Assembly (NCBI GenBank): GCA_963575645.1
Contig: OY754464.1
Location: 32,255,501-32,319,500 of the forward strand
Direction: 5' to 3'
Length of the DNA: 64,000 nt
Source: Xanthostigma xanthostigma
Lineage: Eukaryota; Arthropoda; Insecta; Raphidioptera; Raphidiidae
Under the pieces are notes generated by a model that was not told the origin of the DNA, did not search any database, and saw only the letters and a program-made list of their open reading frames with translations. Below, one piece after another: positions 23,059 through 34,180 of this stretch; positions within the stretch are counted from its first letter, which is position 1; each line of letters starts with the position of its first letter. The translations under genes and the position numbers were made by a program.

Positions 23059-23994
23059 TTTTCTTTAGTATTACTTACCTGTCTTAAGTCGGGGGATTTT
23101 AGAATTGTATTTAATTCATTTTCTATTACATTTACATTCGTTGTGGGTTTTTTCAAAATTTTTAATTTTGTTTTTAATTTTAAACTTATTAGAGATTTCT
23201 TGCAAAATATTATTCAATTACAATGTTTACATCCGTCGTGGGTTTTTTCAAAATTCTTAATTTTCTTTTTTAAATAATTTATTCTCGAAGTGAGGCACTA
23301 GATAGTTTTTTGCTATAGTGAAAAGATGCATCGTCTTTCAACTACGTATTAAATATATTAAAACTCAGCCTGTGTTTCTCAAAGAGGGCGCTAGAGCGAT
23401 TCAGGGGATGCTAATAGGCAGTAGGCATGATGACAGTATAAAAAAAATAAAAAAATAAATGGTTTTAGAGAAACTTATATGTTTTTTTTTTTTTTAATAT
23501 AGGTTTTATTGGTTTTAAAACTCATATGTTGAAAGGATTCTAAAAAATGATCCAGTGTTAACATAAACATTGAGATTAATAAGATTTTTAATAAAATAAA
23601 AGTAAATACTGCAATAAGCCATGTTGACTGAAACACCGAACGACGTCACGCCTTCTTAAATCAAAGAGAATAAACATCTCAATACAGAAAGATAAAAATG
23701 CAATAATTTGCGTTAAAATTTAATTTTTGCTGAATAATGTTTGTTTTTTCGGAAATAGTAGACGTGTACCTACCTATATTATAGAACTGGATTTCAAAAT
23801 CTGTCATCATGCTATTGAAAGGTACACACAAAGAAGAAAATTTCGAAAAAATGTTTAATTTTATGTAAAGTATATATTTGTAGTGATTAAGTACCCAATA
23901 TGTCAGTTAAACACACAACCGATCAATTAATAAAAAAAAAATTAAAAGCCGTCGTGGGACACCAGGCAGATGTGAAACATACATTTAAGCAAAA

Positions 23995-24115
23995 ATCTAG
24001 TAACTAAATTTCGCCCTGTAACTAAATTTCACCCTGTAACCAAATTGTGCCCAGTCAACAAACTAAATTCTAATGGCCAAATATAGCCCTGTACTAAATT
24101 TCATCCTATAACTAA
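23995..24115 (+). repeat. short degenerate tandem repeat (~20-bp unit)
   Basis: Units of the form CTGTAACTAAATTTCACC are repeated five to six times with substitutions. Confidence 0.5.
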
Positions 24116-24714
24116 TACAAAGCGTGTATACAAGCATACTATAGTCAAACTTACTATAGTTGCACACGCAGTACGCAGCTTCTCTGTGTGAGTTGTGACA
24201 GCTCACAGAAAAGCAACGAGTGTACAGTATATGCGCGCGCACATACAAGGAAGTCGAGAGCGGTGGCATAGAGGGGACATAATAGAACTTGATCTCGTTT
24301 CTGTCACGGCATGATTATGCGACCAAACGCGCCAATAGATGTTTCACATAAAACATATGATAATTTAGGCGTCAAGGCGTTTTATTTCCACCAGCATTTT
24401 TCTTTACTATGTTTTGTAGGTACAAAATATACCTTATGCATACATAAAAGAACGTAAAATTGCCACCGCATCTTTCCGTGTGTTCGTTTAAAGGAGGTAA
24501 ATTTCTAGGCGCGCTGGCGCTAAGGAATGTTTTTCTGACAAGGGGGCTGTAGACCAAATAAGTTTGCGAATCTCTGTTCTCAACTGTGATTCTTTCAACA
24601 GGCTCACCGTTTTTACGCGTGTAGGAACATAGAGCGATATTTCACTTTTTAACCGACGAAAAACAAAAACGGAGGAGGTTCTCAAGTCGACGCGTATATT
24701 TTTTTTTTTTTTTA

Positions 24715-25040
24715 TTTATGTATGACCACGCATAACTTTTTACAGTGTAGTCCGATTTTGATAATTATTTTTTTGTTTGAAAGGGTATACCCCGAAGTTG
24801 GTCCCATATAAATTTGGTAAAAAAATTCCAACCCTAAGGGTAGGAAAACAGGGGATGATTGATTGTTCACTCACTGATTGTAATGTATGACCACACATAA
24901 CTTTTTACAGAGTAGTCCGATTTTGATAATTATTTTTTTGTTTGAAAGGGTATACCCCGAAGTTGGTCCCATATAAATTTGGAAAAAAAATTCCTACCCT
25001 AAGGGTGGGAAAATAGGGGTGATTTATTGTTCACTGACAG
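24715..25040 (+). repeat. two ~165-bp direct repeat units
   Basis: TATGTATGACCACGCATAAC... through ...GTTCACTCACTGATTG is followed at once by a second copy starting at about 24,884. The best-conserved block covers 'gaaagggtataccccgaagttggtcccata'. Its right end (about 25,040) has 'gattttcatgctgag'. Confidence 0.65.
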
Positions 25041-25185
25041 ATTTTCATGCTGAGTTGTGTATTACAATTATAAATTATATAGCCACAAAAAATTATAAAA
25101 TAAAAACTTTTTAACAAAAAAATTAAACCGCCGAAAAACTGAAAAGCAAAAAATAATAAATCTTTTTATTTAACTAAGTTCTATT

Positions 25186-25512
25186 TAAGTAGTTGAACGT
25201 ATGTGACAGTCTAGTATATCTAAGTAATTTTGAGTCGGCGTCAAACAATCAATGAACAAAGATCACTAAAAGAAATAACCAAATCAAATTAACAATGATA
25301 CGTGAAATCTCCAGCGATAAACATTAACATTCCAAACATGCGCTCTCCACACGACCACTCGCAAAGACGTGTGCCCTCAGTGTGTGCCCGTTCGGGCTGC
25401 TCTGTCGCTGACATTAACTTCGTGAACGCTCAGAGATTTCCGGCGAAGGATTATTGACGCCGACTCAAAATTACTTAGATATACTAGACTGTCACATACG
25501 TTCAACTACTTA
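25186..25512. mobile_element. 327-bp MITE with ~59-bp terminal inverted repeats
   Basis: The left end TAAGTAGTTGAACGTATGTG (25,186-) and the right end (25,454-25,512) are perfect inverse copies through GAGTCGGCGTCAA. The GC-richer core (25,330-25,450) has no open frame of interest. No convincing target duplication. Confidence 0.75.
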
Positions 25513-25730
25513 TTATAAGTAATGTAACACGATAATGTTGTGACTGTAGTTATTTCAGTTCATAAAACCCGAACGTCGAGTAGGTAGTAAAAATTGTAAT
25601 CGAATAGGATGTGATTGTATAATAAAATATATTAAAGACAATGAGAAAATAAAATTTAAATTAAAAATTGTATTCCGCTGCAAAACGTCCTATTAATCCT
25701 CTAATGATAGGTCAGTGAAAAGAGAATGTT

Positions 25731-25964
25731 CTAATACAGGATTTGAGTTTTTTTTAATAACGGAAGGCGGCTTGTCCTCGGGAACACCGCAGCCTTTGGG
25801 GCGTATTGTACTATCTCCCAATCTCTTATATCACTCGATCCACTATCCTCGTTCCTTGGGGTCCGTGGACTGGATGATTGATATAATCTCACTGAGAGTT
25901 CTGGATTCCAGTCTTGATAATTACATTTTGAATTTTTTCTTAAAAATAGTCTTGCAACATTCAT
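25731..25964 (-). CDS. uncharacterised 77-codon open frame, doubtful
   Basis: Starts MNVARLFLRKNSKCNYQDW and contains SSSPRTPRNEDSGSSD. The opposite strand is also open over most of this span, which weakens the case for either. Composition is richer in polar residues than background frames. No domain recognised; it may be a fragment of a retroelement. Confidence 0.15.
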   Translation of the reverse strand: MNVARLFLRKNSKCNYQDWNPELSVRLYQSSSPRTPRNEDSGSSDIRDWEIVQYAPKAAVFPRTSRLPLLKKTQILY

Positions 25965-26551
25965 GACAAATTTGTTGTCTGGTACTCTGTTATTCAGTAA
26001 TATAGTTCAAATCAATAAGTTTTTGGATATTTATAGGTACTTTTTATTAATAACTTAACTATTTAGTTGTAAAAATTGTATCTAAAAATGAATATTTTCT
26101 GCCTTAGCTGTTTTGAAATTGATATTCAGTGTCGCCCAGCCCGACAAGCGACGGTGGCTTTGTCAAGTGGGATGATTCGCTTCCAGTTTCATTCGGCGGT
26201 GTAATAACCGTAATGGCACGAGCACGAGCACGAGGAGTTGTAGAAGGAAGCAAGTACACCGTCCAAGTGGCTATCGTCAACATGCATACATAAAAACTGT
26301 ATCACTATACATTACACCTAGGCGGAATGTACAGTGAGTCACATAAGTACCGAGTATATCAATTATAGGTGCAATAGATCGGTGCTAATACTGAGATGGA
26401 TAAATCCTTTCCGGGTCATGCGATTCAGCAATGAAAATTGACTTTAAGCTAAGGCTATATCCATATGGAAAGCCTGGTTCAATATCATTCAAATACGATT
26501 ATGTTCAAGGCTGGAAAGTAGTAACTGCAGTGCTGGTTGACGACAACGGCT

Positions 26552-27585
26552 TAGTGATGTGCCGGATATCCGTATCCGTATCCGCGGATATCTGAGGGAG
26601 AAGAAAGATCCGTATTCGTATCCGTTAGTTTAATGGCGGATCTTTTACGGATCTTTTACCTTATTAATTTTCAATTCATAGATGAAAAATTTTATATACA
26701 GTATATGGTTTTTTAAAAACCGAACACCCTTTTATTTCTTAGAGGAAGGGTTTTCGAAAAAAAAATTTCGGACAAAAGTTACAGGGAATCAAGGGGGAAG
26801 AATTCTCAATCCATCGCGTTTCCTATTTTAGTGGATTGTGTGAGTCGGAAAAACTCCTGAAAAAGTTTTTCCGACTCACACAATCCACTAAAATAGGAAA
26901 CGCGATGGATTGAGAATCAAACAGCGGTTCAGATGGCATCAAATCCAAAAATGTTTGGTACAAGAGTTGATCTCTTTGACCCAAAGAACAATAATACAGG
27001 GTCGTATTTAAGAAAGTGTAGGTGACCTTGATATTTTGAAGACACCTCCACCAAACGAAAAAAAAAACTACATCACTGTTCTTCTCCCTTGATTCCCTGT
27101 AACTTTTGTCCGAATTTTTTTTTCGAAAACCCTTCCTCTAAGAAAATAAAGAATGTTCGGTTTTTAAAAAACCATACTGTATATAGGTGATTAGGTAATA
27201 ATGAAAATCTGTTAAATTCCATTCAGATTATTTTTCATTTCTTAAAATCTTATTTGGCACCTTTATATTTCAAAAATTTATCGTAGTGAGTACCATACCA
27301 ATAGTACATAACTCAAAGGTACTAATAAAAAACTATCTTTATAATGAGATAGTGCACATCGATCTTTGGAAAGAGACAATCTGTTATGAGAGTTAGCTCT
27401 TAAAAAAGTCAATAACTTTTTCCCATAACAGATAGTCTTTTTCCAAAGGTCGATGTGCAATATTTACCGCCGCGTACTCTAAGAAAGTTAAGATCCGTAT
27501 CCGTATCCGCAGATCTTGAAACTAAATATCCGTATTCAGATCCGTATCCGCGGATATACATTTTTAACGATCCGGCACATCACTA
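26552..27585. mobile_element. hAT-type nonautonomous transposon with 8-bp target duplication
   Basis: The element starts TAGTGATGTGCCGGAT and ends with its inverse, and is flanked on both sides by CAACGGCT (26,544-26,551 and 27,586-27,593), a perfect 8-bp duplication as made by hAT transposases. Inside each end are arrays of the hexamer ATCCGT/ACGGAT (26,563-26,665 and 27,490-27,560), typical of hAT subterminal binding repeats. A CAGTATGG palindrome (26,699-27,179) and a 105-bp inverted repeat (27,354-27,458) lie inside. No transposase ORF. Confidence 0.88.
26699..27179. mobile_element. family E palindromic element nested in the hAT element
   Basis: Ends CAGTATGGTTTTTT...AAAAAACCATACTG with TA on both sides. 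The sequence is a two-part palindrome whose left arm (CCGAACACCCTTTTATTTC, GGACAAAAGTTACAGGGAAT) is mirrored at the right end, and whose centre is a tight inverted repeat around GTTTTTCCGACTCACACAAT. CAGT ends with TA duplication suggest mobilisation by a Tc1/mariner transposase. A longer relative is at 48,701-49,421. Confidence 0.72.
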
Positions 27586-27653
27586 CAACGGCTAATGCCG
27601 ACCAGTTTCCGACCCGAGTCATAGGAGCCGCCATGTTTAACAATGATATAATG

Positions 27654-28124
27654 CAGTGTTTCTCAAAGTGTGGGTCGCGACCCCCTGAGGGGTCGTGGAG
27701 GGTCGCGAAGCCTCAATAAAAAATAAACAAATTTCAAAAAAATATTTTGAATAAGAAAATGTTAATTAAAGGAAATTTATTGTTAAATTAACAAAATTCA
27801 AAAAAAATCCCATGAGTCACATTAATGTGAAGTGTGCGCCTGTTTTGCGTTAATCAATTTCTCCCATCGCGGATCCGTTTTTGCTGCATTAATAATTAAA
27901 TCGTTTTCTAAATTTGGGTGATTTCTCTGTTTGCTTTTTATTTGAGCCATTGACGGAAACGTCAACTCGAACAAGTGCGAAATAAATAAATATGTTGTAC
28001 GGATTTGATATTTTGTAATATAATAAAATACACCATACTGGTTAGGAACAGCGGTGGGGAGGGGGTCCCAAAATATTTTTTCATATTAAAGGGGTCGCGC
28101 CATAAAAAATATTGAAAAACACTT
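27654..28124 (-). mobile_element. hAT (Charlie-like) remnant
   Basis: Left end CAGTGTTTCTCAAAGTGTGG with GGGTCGCGACCCC palindromic DNA; right end inverse AAGTGTTTTTCAAT with GGCGCGACCCC. Flanks ATATAATG and CTCTAATG agree at 6 of 8 positions, a plausible aged 8-bp duplication. The interior retains the very end of a transposase gene on the minus strand. Confidence 0.72.
27822..27959 (-). pseudogene. hAT transposase, C-terminal 45 residues
   Basis: The minus strand encodes FPSMAQIKSKQRNHPNLEND, then LIINAAKTDPRWEKLINAKQ and AHTSH before a stop. The pattern (F-S-x-M-x-x-I-K-x-K-x-R-N...LExDL...LxxxKQAxxSH) fits the C-terminal tail of hAT/ZBED-related transposases. The DDE core and zinc finger are missing, so the fragment is nonfunctional. 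Confidence 0.7.
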
Positions 28125-30523
28125 CTCTAATGATTTTGACAAAACATTCGTTTATGATTATTTAATTAAATCAAAATAAATTAAGTGAAACAGCATAATA
28201 ACACAAAAAGTATTTTATTTCAATAAAAATATTTTGAGAATAAGTACGTATTTTGCATATAGTATTTAAATACTAACAGAGCTAGCCATTTTGAATTTTA
28301 AAGTTAAAATAGAAAAACAAGATGTTATTTGCATTTTACTATCACGTTTCGTATATTTGTTTGTTTGTAATTAATTGTAATCAAAATCTTCATTGTTGAG
28401 GGTTTGAATTATAATGGAATTAGTACATACTGCAAAATAATTGAGGTTAAATGATCTCAAAGCAATTATTCAATAATAAACATTGGGCCAGGCTGGACCT
28501 CTGTGTATCTAGCTTTCTTCATTGGAGTAAGGGGAGACATGTGACGCAAATATTTGTCAATGACTATTGGGTCAGCTTTGGTATGTGCGTAGGCTTAGTT
28601 TTTAGTATTCTATAATGCGAATATCTGATATGTTAATATAAACGTACATTATGTATGATTTAAAATTTAAGAGGCCCTAATAAATACCTACACAATATAT
28701 AGGTATTTAAAATGCTAATGATAACTAATAAAAAAAAATGTAAATTTATTGAACACGATGATAACTAACAAACATCTTACTTTATTGATAAAAGGTAAAA
28801 AAGTGTAAAGCATTGTTTTTTAATGACACAATAAAATTCGTAGATCTAGTGAGTGAAATAATATTTTATATGTTTGGGCGTAAAATTCAAAATTAGTTAT
28901 AAAAAAAGGCCAGACCTTTATTTTCTGTAGAAATAAGTTTTAATTTTTGGAAATAGTACACACATTAGAACATAATATAAAACAGTTTCCCAAAATTAGT
29001 CATCATGCATTTTGTTTAAAAGGATTTAAGGAATCCTAAAGTCTAGTTATAAATTGACTAAAAAATCAAAATAAATTGTGAATTTTCAGAACAAATAGAA
29101 TTTATACACATTTATCCTGTTATGTTTTATAGGTGTTCACGATTCAATCATTTCACTTCTTTGGTTTACTTGACCTTTTAGTCGTGTAACGTTGTTTAAT
29201 AATAATTTTAATTTAATATGTTATTAACATTTGTTATCATTTATTGTCGTAGCATATTGTGTGCTCAAAAGAAGAAAAAAATTCCAGCCAATTGGGCGAC
29301 GGAACCATTCCAACTTCAAAATGTGGACATTTGTTGTAATATAATAAAGAAAAAAATTCCTGATATCGCGTGAGGTGACGCAGGTAATGGCTGGTAGTCA
29401 ACATATTGGCATGTTGCCTACATAATATGTTCCACGTCATGTAAAAATTAATCAAAGCTTGCTTAACTAGTTTATTTCCCACAAATCTATAAAAGAAAAG
29501 AACATCTGATTTTTTTTATTTTCAAAATATTTCCAAAACTGTAAAGTTTTAAAAAAACTTTTAACAAAACTTTTTGAAAAAATATATAGAATAATAAGCC
29601 GTTTTGAAAAGTATACCATTATTATACAAAAAAAAACGTTACAGCATTTATCTCTTCTGCGCATTGCGCCGATTTTCCCCAAAAACAATAGGGCTCTTCA
29701 TATTTGCATACCAAACATCCTCCAAAAATTTGGTTTCAATCCGCTCATCCGTTTGACCTGTATTGTGTTTACAACAAACAGACGCACAGAGTTTTTCCAA
29801 AAATATGTTTTTTGGATCCGGGAGACCTCAAAACGAAAAGATATTGCAAAATTTTTTACCTAGACTTGTACCATTCCCCACTTATGAGTTGGAATGGTAA
29901 AAGGACAGTGAAATGTGCATAGATAGCGTAAGTTGGTTCACTCTGTATACTTACATGTAGCATGTATGTATATTGTGTATGGGATCTTGTAGTTTTATAG
30001 TGTTGGTTACATTGCATTCACGTTTCAAGTGTCAGATATTGGTTGAACCGTGCGGTTAGTACAAGTAGAAGATCATCCACTCAGATAGCTTTGTTCATAT
30101 TTCTTCTCTTACACTCTTCTGTGGCGAATTAGCTGAAAGCTGTTATAACCGGTCATTGGTCAGTCTATTACCGCCACATAAATCATTCGCGCTCTTTCGC
30201 TTAAAAAAGATATCCCTGAGGGCACGAGAAAAAGTGAATATCTTTGCCAAAAGAAAATTAATGATGATTTACCTATCCTGTGACCATCGTTATTCATAAA
30301 ATATATTTTAAAGACGTAGTACACGTACCCTTATGTACTTTTTCTGCATAAAAATCGAACGAAATTAATTCATTAACGGCAATTTTAGATCTAAGTAAAC
30401 GTGAAAACGGTACGACATAAAATAAATAATTTTTTATTGAGAATAAAAATACATATTCGGTAAACTATTGTTAGATGAGGCAATTTAAAATAAAATGAAA
30501 ATACTAACTTAATTAAAAAAAAA
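28125..30523. other. AT-rich intergenic DNA
   Basis: No gene. Short frames around 29.2-29.9 kb are background. Repeat-like DNA at 29,690-29,890 ('gcataccaaacatcctccaaaaatttggtttcaatccgc') looks like a dispersed element but its ends are unclear. Confidence 0.4.
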
Positions 30524-30770
30524 AATAAAAATGTATTACGAGAACACATTACAGAAGTGAAACTTCTAATTGAAAATCATACGATTGCATTTGAACAAGT
30601 GGAAAAAATGTCCTACGAGATAGTTTCACGTTCAGATATTTTGTCTGTACAAGTTAATCTGAACGTGAAACTATCTCGTTACACATTTTTTCCACTTGTC
30701 CAAATGCAATCGTATGATTTGAAACTAGAAGTTTCACTTCTGTAATGCGTTCTCGAACACATTTTTATAT
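30524..30770. repeat. 247-bp palindromic element
   Basis: Arms of about 110-120 bp, starting AAAAATGTATTACGAGAACA and containing ACAGAAGTGAAACTTCTA and AACGAGATAGTTTCACGTTC, are mirrored around a loop of about 16 bp (ATTTTGTCTGTACAAG). The 62-codon frame across it is a by-product. Confidence 0.75.
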
Positions 30771-30940
30771 TTTTTTTTGCACGTTTACTGCAAATAATAA
30801 ATAAGAAAACACAAGCAGACAACAAAATTTTCGTAGATTTACTGCAAATATTGTTTTCTTATTTTCGCAGGTTTACTGAAAATATTGTTTTTTTTTTAAC
30901 TCAAGTATTATTCTGATAAATTAGTCGAAAATTTTATATA

Positions 30941-31430
30941 CAGTATGTAAACACGTAAGGTGCACATAGGGAAATTAACATTGGGAAAAATGACTGGATC
31001 AGAGTGATCCTTGAAATCTTGTTTTTCAATTTGACAGATAATATTATTTTGCAAAATGAATGTGTATACTACCGAAGAAAATATTCTATATCTCCGCCTA
31101 TTCGTGTTGAACCTAATGACATTTGGGTCACTGATTTACCAACGCGCATACGTCATAGCAGTCAGACAATTTTTGAATGAAATGTTTCCAAACAGATGGA
31201 GTTGTTTTTTTGTTTTATTTTTGTACAAAAAAATTAAAATAATGATTTATAAGAGCTTTTTATTATTAAAAAAGCCAAGTAAAATAAAAATAAATCAAAA
31301 TAAAATAGAAATCCTCAAGATTACCACGATAATTCAATAGAAATAACAATTAATGCAGTCGCTAACTCTGATCCAAGTATTTTTTCCCAATGCTAATTTC
31401 CCTATGTGCACCTTACGTGTTTACATACTG
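30941..31430 (+). mobile_element. Tc1/mariner-type element with ~65-bp inverted ends
   Basis: Ends CAGTATGTAAACACGTAAGG... are inverse copies of each other through CATTGGGAAAAA and GGATCAGAGT, with TA on both sides. The interior has an N-terminal transposase-like fragment. The first eight bases differ from family E (CAGTATGG) only at the last position, so the two may share a transposase. Confidence 0.75.
31056..31199 (+). pseudogene. Tc1/mariner-like N-terminal helix-turn-helix fragment
   Basis: Starts with ATG inside the element ends. The translation opens MNVYTTEENILYLRLFVLNL and reaches RAYVIAVRQFLNEMFPNRW. The pattern (MNxYTxxE...A...FxxxFPNR) resembles the DUF4817 helix-turn-helix that begins many arthropod Tc1-like proteins. 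After about 48 codons the frame becomes Lys/Ile-rich noise, so the catalytic domain has been lost. Confidence 0.5.
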
Positions 31431-31479
31431 TATAATACGTATACTTGAAAATAATAAAAAAAAAAAATAAAATGAACAA

Positions 31480-31575
31480 ATTGTTGCGCGCACCTGACGG
31501 TAATGGAACCCGGGCCGGCCACGTGGTATCATGGTATGCCAGCATCCTACCACTGATTTACCAATGCCTTACATA
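31480..31575 (-). repeat. degenerate tRNA-derived SINE head
   Basis: On the minus strand TTGGTAAATCAGTGGTAGGATGC resembles a tRNA A-box region and CCCGGGTTCCATTACCG a B box about 40 bp later. Weak similarity; the ends do not pair like a tRNA. Confidence 0.35.
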
Positions 31576-32244
31576 TCATATAAGGTTACTAATAGTACAA
31601 TTTCGTAACAAATTCTGTTACATAGGGAAACGATCGTTTACCCCCGTTTTTAAAGCTAAAAGCTAAACATTTTCTGCCGATTTACAGTTCACGAATATGA
31701 TGTCATCACGGCTTCAAACAGAACTTCTCTCACCAGAGTACCGAAACTTACTGCCGTTTTAGGCGAGGAGCCAGCAATCCTGAAAGCTCCGTGATTGAGA
31801 ATAATACAATTTTTAATGAAAATTGAAAGTTTACACTTAGACAAATAAGATGCGCTTAGTCGGAGTGGATTTTATTAGCCGAAAATGTTTTAAATAAATT
31901 ATATATTGTCAAGTGTCTTTAATGTTTCCCTGTCTTTGTGGATTTTAATCTTTCCTAGGTAATTTTGTGCAAAATTTCGTACTTATTCAGAAAAAAATCG
32001 GCCGACCAATGTTTTTAGCCGGGAAGGTCCCGCAAACCTATTTGTGATAGGGGGTACAATTTCTCTATTATCACGGAATCTTTTTAGTGTATTTGCCATA
32101 AGGCACTTACACTATTGGCGTCGGTCGGATGGCGGGACCTAGGGGTCGGACCAAAATTTCTCGACGTTTCATAACCTTCTAAACACTTTGGCACCATTTT
32201 TGGAAAAGTCTGTTTATATATGTATATATACCTATATATTTATA

Positions 32245-32934
32245 TCTAATATATAAAATTCTCGTGTCACAGTTTTCGAAGTCATACTCCTCCGAAACGG
32301 CTTGACGGATTTTGATGAAATTTTTTGTGCTTATCCGGTATCTATGAGAATCGGCCAACATCTATTTTTCATCCCCCTAAATGTTAGGGGTAGTCCACCC
32401 TTAAATTTTTTTTCTTCCTTTGATTATAATTATTATTAAAGACACGATTTTTTTTTTAAATTCGTATCCATGGTTTTAAAATATAAACAGCCTTATGTAT
32501 GATTTGAAAAAATTCTGTCAAAAATTAAAAAAACATTGATTTATATACTTTTAACATTTTTCATCATTAAATAATTTTCAAGTGATTTTATAACCTCAAA
32601 AGTACTCAACACGTGACACGAGCTTCCAATAACAACGGATTTTGTGTTGTAAGTATACTTTTTTTTATTCATATCGAAAATGTTGTTGATCTTATAAAAA
32701 TTGGTCAATAATTTATTTATTGAAGAGTACTAATCAGACGTTAATCAAAGATTCAAATATCCCCATTCGTTCTTTTGCACCGGGCACGACGGCGCAGCCG
32801 GAGTGTTCGACATACACACATATACGTCCATGTATATTTTAAAATAAATAAAATAGATAGATAGATGTTCCAATTATACAGATATATATATTATATAATA
32901 CTGTTAGGCGGTACGAAGTTCGCCGGGTCCGCTA

Positions 32935-32935
<1 letters not shown>
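32245..32935 (+). mobile_element. nonautonomous Helitron inside family I
   Basis: Starts TCTAATATATAAAATTCTCG followed by TGTCACAGTTTTCG, and ends CGAAGTTCGCCGGGTCCGCTAG. Preceded by A and followed by T, inserted in a TA microsatellite without target duplication, as Helitrons do. The interior shares the 'gcacgacggcgcagccggagtg' motif and GATA repeats with the Helitrons at 6.7 and 47.2 kb. Confidence 0.85.

Positions 32936-33012
<77 letters not shown>
32936..33012. repeat. (TA)n microsatellite
   Basis: About 38 uninterrupted TA units, an expansion of the shorter tract at the corresponding place in the uninterrupted family I copy (21,403-21,436). Confidence 0.95.
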
Positions 33013-33016
<4 letters not shown>

Positions 33017-33984
33017 GGGCTATAACTTTCGAAGGAGTTAATTGATTTTAATGAAATTTGGACCACATGTTGAAATCCATCACCGCACGAAGCCTATTTA
33101 AAATGGGCCCAATCGGGCCACTTTAAGGGTAGGTTTTAAGGGTGAAAAATATTTTTGGGCCCAAAAATACCGAAAAAATTCTCCGAATCGTTTCAAAATT
33201 GAAATTTAACCCATTAGTAAAGTTAAAAATGTGCTGCCAAAATTTTATTAAAATCGGCCCGACAGGACCGAACTTAAAAATTTTATGAAAACGTTAGTTT
33301 CTAGACATGGATTTACTTAGTGAAGGGTGAATTTAATTTTCTAAATTGATAGTAATATTGAAATTAAGAAAAAAATATTATTTTAAGGGATGTATAAGGG
33401 GTTAAAATTTTTATTTTGTCCAAAAACAAAAGGTTTAAGTTCACATAATAAAGCCACACTGCCTATATTAGCAAATACACTATATTGTCGGCAGGGTTTC
33501 GCACTGCGACCCGAGTTTTTTTTTATTTTACGTGTTTTAATGTCAATTTCAAAAATATCTTGGTATGTGTGCTTACCAGTTTTTATTATATAGTTGAGCA
33601 TTATACTATCACACATTGTACTTCGTTAAAGACATTTCTTTCGGAGTAATGTATTTTTTCTACCTCTGGTTTCTGCCTTAAATTTTGAGTTTTATATAGA
33701 TTAATATAGGAAAAAGGAAATGTAGGAAAATTTTAATTTTTAGACCCAACTTTAGAGTGTGTGTTGTATGTATGTATGTCTATTTCTTCGGCACGCGACG
33801 TAACCTAAACGACTTCATAGCATTTCAACATAATATGAGGTCTCGTTATAATCGTCTTAATTATGGACTTATAGGGTATATTCGACATAGACTGCAAACA
33901 TATAAAAAAAGCGTAAAAATGACTAACTAAAAGAAAGAAAATAAAATTTAATTATTTAAAAAAATAGACAACAAACTCGACTGC

Positions 33985-34180
33985 ATAAAAGTGAAACTAA
34001 TAACTAAAAGGAAGAAAATTAGTCAGAAAATCTCAACATGCGACAGGTGGGAGACTATTTGTCGTTTTCTTTTGTTTTTCTAACATTCAAAAACAAAGAG
34101 GAGACAAATAGGCCCCCACCTGCGGCGTGTTGAGGTTTTCTGACTTGTTTTCTTCTTTTTCGTTGTTAGCTTCAATTTTG
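33985..34180. repeat. palindromic element with ~60-bp arms
   Basis: GAAAATTAGTCAGAAAATCTCAACATG...GACAGGTGGG is mirrored by CCCACCTG...GTGTTGAGGTTTTCTGAC, with several mismatches, around a spacer near 34,080. Confidence 0.6.

Larger units (their letters stand above)
32086..33540 (-). mobile_element. family I element interrupted by a Helitron
   Basis: Inverse copy of 20,888-21,577. The homologous parts are 32,086-32,244 and 33,013-33,540; between them is a Helitron plus an expanded (TA)n tract. The 5' part includes AGTGTATTTGCCATAAGGCA and the far part ends CTGCGACCCGAG. Confidence 0.75.

Noticed and set aside
26430-26551. Short frame reading KPGSISFKYDYVQGWKVV next to the hAT insertion
   Set aside because: Only 38 codons, ends at a stop at the insertion site, and no family was recognised; not enough to call an exon.
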